Source: CAVRQM01 sp964250775
GTDB lineage: Bacteria; Pseudomonadota; Alphaproteobacteria; Acetobacterales; Acetobacteraceae
Assembly: GCA_964250775.1 (NCBI GenBank)
Contig: CAXUHK010000042.1
Coordinates: forward strand, 1-27,114
Length of the DNA: 27,114 bases
Direction: 5' to 3'
Positions 22,551 through 27,114 of the stretch are shown here, in pieces. Each line of letters starts with the position of its first letter. The stretch's first letter is position 1. The notes beneath the pieces were generated by a model, which searched no databases, had not been told where the DNA came from, and saw nothing but the letters and a program-made list of their open reading frames with translations. A program made the position numbers and the translations under genes.

Positions 22551-23749
22551 GCGGTGAGATTTTCGACGCGGTGGTGGTCGGTGGCGGCCCTGCCGGTTCC
22601 ACGGCGGCCGACGACCTGGCCCGGCTCGGCCGCCGCGTGCTGCTGCTGGACCGCGCCGGTCGCATCAAGCCATGCGGCGGCGCCATCCCGCCGCGGCTGA
22701 TCCGCGACTTCGCCATCCCCGACGAGTTGCTGGTCGCCCGCGCCACGGCGGCGCGCATGGTCGCGCCCTCGGCACGCGAGGTCGACATGCCGATCCAGGG
22801 CAACGGCTTCGTCGGCATGGTCGATCGCGAGCATTTCGACGAGTTCCTGCGTGAACGCGCCGCCGAGTCGGGGGCCGAGCGCCGCGCCGGCAGCTTCAAG
22901 CGACTCGACCGCGATCCGGACGGCACCGCGGTGGTGCGCTACCTGCCGCACGGCGCCGCGCATGACGCCGAGCCGGATTCGGTCCGCACCCGCCTGGTCA
23001 TCGGCGCCGACGGCGCCAACTCGGCGGTGGCGCGCCAGTCCGTGCCGGGAGCCGCCCGGATGAAGTACGTGTTCGCCTACCACGAGATCGTCCGCTCGCC
23101 TCCGGGCGAGCCGGGCGGCAAGTTCGACGGCGCGCGCTGCGACGTGGTGTATCGCGGCGCGCTGTCGCCGGACTTCTACAGCTGGGTCTTCCCGCACGGC
23201 GACACCACCAGCATCGGCACCGGCTCGGCGCGCAAGGGCTTCTCGCTGCGCGGCGCGGTGGGCGAGCTGCGTGCCGCGACCGGGCTCGACGCGCAGCAGA
23301 CCATCCGCCGCGAGGGCGCGCCGATCCCGCTGAAGCCGCTGCGCCGCTGGGACAACGGCCGCGACGTGCTGCTGGCGGGCGACGCCGCCGGCGTGGTGGC
23401 GCCGGCCTCGGGCGAGGGCCTGTACTACGCCATGGTCGGCGGCCGGCTGGCGGCCGAAGCGGCGGACACCGTGCTGCGCACCGGCGACGTGCGGGCGCTG
23501 CGCACCGCCCGCAAGCGCTTCATGCGGGCGCACGGCACGGTGTTCATAGTCTTGGGCGTGATGCAGTGGTTCTGGTACTCGAATGACCGTCGCCGCGAGC
23601 GCTTCGTCTCCATCTGCCGCGACCGCGACGTGCAGCAGATGACCTGGGACAGCTACATGAACAAGCAACTCACGCGCAAGAAGCCGGCGGCGCAACTCCG
23701 CATCTTCTTCAAGGACTTGGCGCACCTGGTCGGGCTGGCGCCGACGTGA
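22547..23749 (+). CDS. bchP: Geranylgeranyl reductase
   Basis: BchP reduces the geranylgeranyl tail of bacteriochlorophyll to phytyl using NADPH. The 400-residue flavoprotein has the FAD dinucleotide motif VVVGGGPAGSTAADDLAR (residues 9-26), KPCGGAIPPRLIRDF (about 41-56), the second FAD motif LLAGDAAGVVAPASGEGLYYAM (about 275-297), and the family ending (RFVSICRDRDVQQMTWDSYMNKQL, split by eye). It starts at the ATG at 22547 with a near-perfect AGGAGGT at 22533-22539, and the stop of the previous gene overlaps as ATGA. Its TGA overlaps the GTG of tspO. Confidence 0.96.
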   Translation: MSGEIFDAVVVGGGPAGSTAADDLARLGRRVLLLDRAGRIKPCGGAIPPRLIRDFAIPDELLVARATAARMVAPSAREVDMPIQGNGFVGMVDREHFDEFLRERAAESGAERRAGSFKRLDRDPDGTAVVRYLPHGAAHDAEPDSVRTRLVIGADGANSAVARQSVPGAARMKYVFAYHEIVRSPPGEPGGKFDGARCDVVYRGALSPDFYSWVFPHGDTTSIGTGSARKGFSLRGAVGELRAATGLDAQQTIRREGAPIPLKPLRRWDNGRDVLLAGDAAGVVAPASGEGLYYAMVGGRLAAEAADTVLRTGDVRALRTARKRFMRAHGTVFIVLGVMQWFWYSNDRRRERFVSICRDRDVQQMTWDSYMNKQLTRKKPAAQLRIFFKDLAHLVGLAPT

Positions 23750-24255
23750 GTTGGTGGCGACAACCCGAGACGGTCGAGTATGCCACGGCGGGGTTCGCGG
23801 CCCTGGTGATCCTGGGCGCCGGCGGCGCGCTGACCGATATCGGCCCGTGGTACAACCGGCTGCACAAGCCGAGCTGGCAGCCACCCGGCTGGCTGTTCGC
23901 GCCAGCCTGGACGACGATCTTCGCCCTGGCGACCTTCGCCGGCGTCAAGTCCTGGGACGCCGCGTCGAGCTACGCCGAGCACGCCTGGGTGGTCGGCCTG
24001 TTCGCGCTCAACGGCGTGCTGAACGTGCTCTGGAGCCTGTTGTTCTTTAAGCTGCAGCGGCCCGACTGGGCGTTGGTCGAGGTCGTGGCGCTATGGCTGT
24101 CGATCCTGGCGCTGATCGTGGGACTGGCGCCGCTCTCGGCGCGCGGCAGCTTGGCGCTGGTTCCGTACCTGCTCTGGGTGTCGTTCGCGGCCGTGCTCAA
24201 CCGTACTGTCGTCCGCCTGAACCGGCCGTTCGGGCGCTTCGCGGTGCCACGATAA
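23746..24255 (+). CDS. tspO: TspO/MBR family tryptophan-rich sensory protein
   Basis: TspO binds porphyrins and in Rhodobacter negatively modulates photosynthesis gene expression, probably by affecting tetrapyrrole intermediates in the outer membrane. The 169-residue product has five hydrophobic segments and the family's aromatic signatures: GPWYNRLHKPSWQPPGWLFAPAW (33-55, in part), ALNGVLNVLWSLLFF (87-101) and PYLLWVSFAAVLN (140-152). It starts with GTG at 23746, overlapping the bchP stop as GTGA. It lies 22 nt before hemC. Elsewhere tspO (crtK) is often linked to crt genes; here it is between bchP and hemC, two genes that handle tetrapyrroles. Confidence 0.93.
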   Translation: MSWWRQPETVEYATAGFAALVILGAGGALTDIGPWYNRLHKPSWQPPGWLFAPAWTTIFALATFAGVKSWDAASSYAEHAWVVGLFALNGVLNVLWSLLFFKLQRPDWALVEVVALWLSILALIVGLAPLSARGSLALVPYLLWVSFAAVLNRTVVRLNRPFGRFAVPR

Positions 24256-24277
24256 ACCCGAAGAAGGGGAGTAAGCC

Positions 24278-25291
24278 TTGGACTCCAGCCTCGCCGCCGA
24301 CCTTGTTGCCCCGCCCGCCGCGCTGTCGGTGGCGCGGCATCGCCGCCCGCTGCCGCTGCGCGTGGGCACCCGCGCCTCGCCGCTGGCGTTGGCGCAGACC
24401 CGCGCGTTCCTGCATCAACTCACCCGGTTCTGCCCGGTGCTGCGCGGCATGGAGGCGTTCCAGGAACACGCCATCAGCACCACCGGCGACCAAGTGCAGG
24501 ACCGCCGCCTGGCCGAGATCGGCGGCAAGGGGCTGTTCGCCAAGGAGATCCACGAGGCGCTGCTGGACCGTCGCATCGACCTCGCGGTACACAGCCTCAA
24601 GGACCTCGACACCTTTCTGCCGCCCGGCATCGTGCTCGCCTGTGTCCTGGCGCGCGAGGACGCGCGCGACGCCCTGATCCTGGGCCAGGATTGCCCGGAG
24701 CCCGACCCCGCCGACCCTTATGCCTCGCTGTTTCCGGGAGCCCTGATCGGCACCTCGTCGGTGCGGCGGCAGTCGCAACTGCTGTACGCCAGGCCGGACC
24801 TGCGGGTGACGCTGCTGCGCGGCAACGTGCTGTCGCGTTTGAACAAGGTGCGCGCCGGCGCCTGCGACGCCAGCCTGTTGGCGTTGGCCGGGATGCGGCG
24901 CCTGGGGCTGGCCGCCGAGGCTTCGGTGGTGCTCGACCCCGAACTGATGGTGCCTGCCGCTGGCCAGGGCATCGTGGGCATCACCGTCCGCGCCGGTGAC
25001 GCCGAGCTGCGTCAACTGCTTGCGGCAATCGAGGACCCAGAGGCCCGCGCCGTGGCGGCCGCAGAACGCGGGATGCTGGCGGTGCTCGACGGTTCCTGCC
25101 GCACGCCGATCGGCGGCCATGCCCGGGTGTCCAGCGACGGCAAGCTGACGCTGACCGGGCTGGTGGCGCGCGAGGACGGCTCGTTCCTGCTCAAACGCCG
25201 GCTGTGCGGATCGGCCGAAGATGCGCTGGCGATCGGCCAGGCGCTAGGCCACAGCCTGCGGGCGGACAGCCCCGCCGACGTATTTACGTGA
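24278..25291 (+). CDS. hemC: Hydroxymethylbilane synthase (porphobilinogen deaminase)
   Basis: HemC polymerises four porphobilinogens into hydroxymethylbilane, upstream of both heme and bacteriochlorophyll. The 337-residue product carries RVGTRASPLALAQ (28-40), GGKGLFAKEIHEALL (82-96), DLAVHSLKDLDTFLPPG (101-117), GTSSVRRQSQLL (158-169), RGNVLSRLNKV (181-191) and the dipyrromethane cofactor Cys273 in LDGSCRTPIGGHA. The start is TTG at 24278, preceded by AGGGGAG at a good distance; no ATG is available near the required N-terminus. The first 25 or so residues are a leader before the fold. It follows tspO by 22 nt, so it is probably co-transcribed with the ppaA-bchP block. Confidence 0.95.
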   Translation: MDSSLAADLVAPPAALSVARHRRPLPLRVGTRASPLALAQTRAFLHQLTRFCPVLRGMEAFQEHAISTTGDQVQDRRLAEIGGKGLFAKEIHEALLDRRIDLAVHSLKDLDTFLPPGIVLACVLAREDARDALILGQDCPEPDPADPYASLFPGALIGTSSVRRQSQLLYARPDLRVTLLRGNVLSRLNKVRAGACDASLLALAGMRRLGLAAEASVVLDPELMVPAAGQGIVGITVRAGDAELRQLLAAIEDPEARAVAAAERGMLAVLDGSCRTPIGGHARVSSDGKLTLTGLVAREDGSFLLKRRLCGSAEDALAIGQALGHSLRADSPADVFT

Positions 25292-25304
25292 GGCGGCGGC
25301 GCCC

Positions 25305-26015
25305 GTGACCTGGCTTGCCTTCCTGCTTCTTGCCATGTGCGCGGTGCTGCCGGTGTTGCTGACGCTGCGCCGGGTTGGGTCGCAGCCGCACAGCCAGACG
25401 GTAGCGGTGACGCTTTTTCGCGCGCAATTGGCCGAGCTCGACCGCGATCTCGCCGACGGCCGCATTGTGGCCGTCGAGCACGCCGCCGCGTCGCTTGAGG
25501 TGCAGCGCCGGTTGTTGGCGGCCACGGAAGCTATGGAGCCGGGCACACCGCCAGTCGGACGGCGGGAGCCGGTGATGCTGGCCATGGTGATGGTGGTGGC
25601 AGTGGCGCTCGGCCTATACGCGCTGCATGGCCGAGCGGACCTGGCCGCACAGGGAGCGGCTGCGGCCACGCTGGAGGCGAGCGATAGCACTCGTAGCGAC
25701 CAAGCAGGGCTGCAGCGGATGATTGCCGGTGTCGATGCCGTGGCGGACGGGACGCGCCAAGAGCAGATCCAGCAGGGAGATCGCGCGCAACGGGGTGGTG
25801 ATCTTGCCACAGCCGCAGACCTATGGCGTCAAGCCCTGGCTATTCGCTTTGACCCCGTGCTCGCCGTGCGCATTGCGGATGCTGAGAGCACGGTAAACGG
25901 ACATATCGGTTTCCATGCCGCCGCACTGTTCCGACGCGCCCTTGCGGCAGTGCCGCTCGACGCGCCGTGGCGCGGCATGGTGGAGCGCCGACTCGCCGAG
26001 GCGGAGCGACCATAA
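25305..26015 (+). CDS. CcmI/CycH-like cytochrome c biogenesis protein, short form
   Basis: CcmI (CycH) presents apocytochrome c to the heme ligation complex. The 236-residue product has two membrane segments (about 2-20 and 89-107) enclosing a loop with the CcmI signature (FRAQLAELDRDLADGRI, then LEVQRRLLAATEA; residues 38-76). After the second segment comes a short periplasmic part with one TPR-like repeat (QRGGDLATAADLWRQALAIRF) and a CcmI-like tail (AALFRRALAAVPLDAPWRGMVERRLAEAE). Full CcmI proteins usually have a much longer TPR domain. It starts with GTG at 25305, 13 nt after hemC, with GAGGCGG upstream. Its second half is less GC-rich than the bch genes, so it may mark the cluster boundary. 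A gene symbol is withheld because of the short form. Confidence 0.75.
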   Translation: MTWLAFLLLAMCAVLPVLLTLRRVGSQPHSQTVAVTLFRAQLAELDRDLADGRIVAVEHAAASLEVQRRLLAATEAMEPGTPPVGRREPVMLAMVMVVAVALGLYALHGRADLAAQGAAAATLEASDSTRSDQAGLQRMIAGVDAVADGTRQEQIQQGDRAQRGGDLATAADLWRQALAIRFDPVLAVRIADAESTVNGHIGFHAAALFRRALAAVPLDAPWRGMVERRLAEAERP

Positions 26016-26024
26016 CCTTCCAGG

Positions 26025-26174
26025 TCAGGCCAGCGGATCGTTAGGACCACCGAGGCCGGACGTCTTGCCGCCGGTTTTCTGGTTGCGACGCACCGAAATC
26101 AGGTTCCATGCCAGGAATGCGATCACCAGCAGGAACGTCACGATAGCGAGAATATATACAGGATGCGGGAACAT
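26025..26174 (-). CDS. Small single-pass membrane protein, 49 residues (not recognised)
   Basis: The ATG at 26174 has AGAGG about 6 nt upstream (in CAAGAGGCTAGT) and an open frame to the TGA at 26027-26025. The product begins MFPHPVYILA and has one hydrophobic helix of about 20 residues (VYILAIVTFLLVIAFLAWNL in part, about 6-25). A basic stop, SVRRNQKTGGKTS, follows, and a Gly/Pro/Asp tail ends LGGPNDPLA. The arrangement (ribosome binding site, clean helix with positive-inside stop, defined tail) argues for a real gene. I do not know its function. It is convergent with the ccmI-like gene, with 9 nt between the stops, and it is downstream of the SOUL-family gene on the same strand, so it may be co-transcribed with that. 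Confidence 0.75.
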   Translation of the reverse strand: MFPHPVYILAIVTFLLVIAFLAWNLISVRRNQKTGGKTSGLGGPNDPLA

Positions 26175-26255
26175 ACTAGCCTCTTGCGACTGCGATCCTT
26201 AACTAGCCTTCAGCCACCGAGTTCTCGGCTCGCGAAAGATTTACTCCGATTACGA

Positions 26256-26927
26256 CTATCTGCCATTCTCGCGGCGCGTGACCTGCACAACGGCCTCGTT
26301 CCGACGCAACGGGGGAATGGTCCAAGGCGGGTCGTAGAACCACGCCATAGGCGTTCCCAACGCGCTCCAGGCGGTGCCCGCAAGCGCCTGCAAAAGCTGG
26401 GTGTTTGCGATCCGCACCGCACGCGCCGAGGCCACTCCGGAATACCGCAACACCGCCACGGTCTCGGTTGGCACGGTCACAATGCGCACCGCATCGTCAA
26501 GGGGCTCGGGCAACGTTTCGGGACGATAATGCGCCGGCATGAAGAAGCGGATGCGCCACCCGCCATTTAAGTCCTGCGCCTGGTCGACCGGCGCAGTCAT
26601 GGCAATGCTGGCGGACGCGTCCGCCTGTTTGCGCGTCACTCGATCAGTGATGGCCTGGGTCACGGGAGCATTCGTCGCGATGCCCAGCGGCGCGCGGTTT
26701 GCTCCGAAAATATAGTTGGCAAGACGACGGAAGCCCTTGCTGCGCGCCGCAATCTGATCGCCGGCCACCACCGTCTCTGCCGCGAGACGAGGGCCATAGC
26801 TACGGATTTCGATCTCACCGAGTTGGGCCAATTTCCGATGGGGCGGCTCGTCGACGGTACGCACGCCAAATGCGGAGCAGGCTGTCAGGAACGCGCCCGA
26901 CGCCAATGCCAAGATCCCAGTCGCCAT
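26256..26927 (-). CDS. SOUL-family heme-binding protein, predicted lipoprotein
   Basis: SOUL/HBP proteins bind heme or tetrapyrroles; in bacteria their role is poorly defined. The 223-residue product has a lipoprotein signal (MATGILALASGAFLTAC; lipobox L-T-A-C with Cys17). The family landmarks follow: EIRSYGPRLAAETVV, GFRRLANYIFGANRA, SIAMTAPVDQ, RIRFFMPAHYRPETLPEP and the C-terminal WFYDPPWTIPPLRRNEAVV. I chose the ATG at 26927, with GGAGG 4 nt before it; the frame is open up to 27053, but that part would destroy the signal peptide and overlaps a candidate promoter. Its codon use is less GC-biased than the bch genes. A periplasmic or outer-membrane role in tetrapyrrole handling is inferred. 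Confidence 0.9.
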   Translation of the reverse strand: MATGILALASGAFLTACSAFGVRTVDEPPHRKLAQLGEIEIRSYGPRLAAETVVAGDQIAARSKGFRRLANYIFGANRAPLGIATNAPVTQAITDRVTRKQADASASIAMTAPVDQAQDLNGGWRIRFFMPAHYRPETLPEPLDDAVRIVTVPTETVAVLRYSGVASARAVRIANTQLLQALAGTAWSALGTPMAWFYDPPWTIPPLRRNEAVVQVTRRENGR

Positions 26928-27087
26928 CACACCTCCGGTCGGGAAGTTCCGAGCCGCAGTCGCGCCCGTTACCAAACGCCGTCTCACGCGAAAGGCCCAG
27001 AACGGTGCATCTTGAGGATGTATGAGTCTACTGGCGCCGTTCTTAGCCGACAATATGTCGCCATGGCTGGAGTGGTTTTGGTGTGTA
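26928..27087. other. Intergenic region between SOUL gene and tRNA(fMet)
   Basis: This 160-nt stretch has no convincing gene. It holds the SOUL ribosome binding site (GGAGG at 26932-26936 on the minus strand) and one promoter-like pair listed separately. No terminator-like hairpin with a T-run for the tRNA is obvious. Confidence 0.5.
27025..27053 (-). promoter_or_regulatory. Candidate sigma70-type promoter of the SOUL-family gene
   Basis: On the minus strand TTGTCG (27053-27048) and TAGACT (27030-27025) are separated by exactly 17 nt; each box matches the consensus at four of six positions. Transcription would begin near 27018, leaving a leader of about 90 nt before the ATG at 26927. The tRNA upstream on the same strand could also read through into this gene. 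Confidence 0.4.
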
Positions 27088-27114
27088 TGGTTGCGGGGAC
27101 AGGATTTGAACCTG
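27088..27114 (-). tRNA. Initiator tRNA(fMet), 3' part (truncated by window edge)
   Basis: On the minus strand the last 27 nt read as a T-arm with loop TTCAAAT between CAGG and CCTG, then the acceptor 3' strand CCCCGCA, discriminator A and encoded CCA (CCA at 27090-27088). The acceptor ending CCCCGCA-A-CCA is that of bacterial initiator tRNAs, in which base 72 is A and does not pair with C1. The anticodon and 5' half lie beyond the window, so the identity rests on this 3' part alone. Confidence 0.75.

Noticed and set aside
26217..26228. Inverted repeat CCGAG-TT-CTCGG as terminator of the SOUL gene
   Set aside because: The stem is short, the loop would be too small, and there is no T-run on either strand.
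26928..27053. SOUL gene start at TTG 27053
   Set aside because: It would bury the lipoprotein signal inside the protein and coincides with the promoter-like TTGTCG; the ATG at 26927 has GGAGG upstream.
1..27114. CRISPR arrays, insertion sequences, integrases, riboswitches
   Set aside because: No regularly spaced direct repeats, transposase or integrase frames were seen, and the only long non-coding stretch shows no recognisable riboswitch core.

Overview
The window is a large part of a photosynthesis gene cluster from an aerobic or facultatively aerobic purple bacterium. It is very GC-rich. Three things point to an alphaproteobacterium: 5-aminolevulinate is made by a Shemin-type ALA synthase, the gene order bchFNBHLM-lhaA-puhABC-orf-acsF-puhE-hemA is the purple-bacterial superoperon, and bchB carries a palindromic repeat of a kind I recall mainly from alphaproteobacterial genomes. 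A Rhodospirillales/Acetobacteraceae-like host is my best guess, but it is an inference.

Layout. From 17633 down to the left edge, the minus strand carries one nearly gapless run of sixteen genes: bchF, bchN, bchB, bchH, bchL, bchM, lhaA, puhA, puhB, puhC, a 91-codon position-conserved orf, acsF, puhE, hemA, a high-potential iron-sulfur protein (HiPIP) gene, bchI, and the start of bchD (cut by the window edge). Most neighbours overlap at stop/start (ATGA, GTGA, TTGA, TGATG). A divergent control region (about 17634-17929) separates this run from a plus-strand block: ppaA/aerR (B12-binding antirepressor), ppsR (PAS-PAS-HTH repressor), bchG, a PucC/LhaA-like transporter, bchP, tspO, hemC and a short ccmI-like gene. 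Right of about 26.0 kb the cluster ends. There lie a 49-residue membrane protein and a SOUL-family lipoprotein, both on the minus strand, and the 3' part of an initiator tRNA(fMet) cut by the right edge.

How the genes work together. HemA and HemC feed tetrapyrrole synthesis. BchI/D/H insert Mg, BchM methylates, and AcsF (the oxygen-dependent cyclase) closes ring E. BchL/N/B reduce ring D, BchF hydrates the C3 vinyl group, and BchG/BchP add and saturate the tail. PuhA is the reaction-centre H subunit; PuhB/C/E and LhaA assemble the reaction centre and LH1. The HiPIP occupies the place where other clusters carry cytochrome c2 and probably delivers electrons to the reaction centre. PpsR and PpaA/AerR provide oxygen/light control, and TspO may modulate tetrapyrrole flux.

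Most notable points: a two-arm palindromic element translated in frame inside the linker of BchB; a HiPIP gene embedded in the superoperon and overlapping bchI, whose own start codon is unclear; a PpsR that appears to keep only the DNA-binding-domain cysteine of the redox pair; and two small unrecognised genes (91 and 49 residues). I see no CRISPR array, IS element or phage gene.
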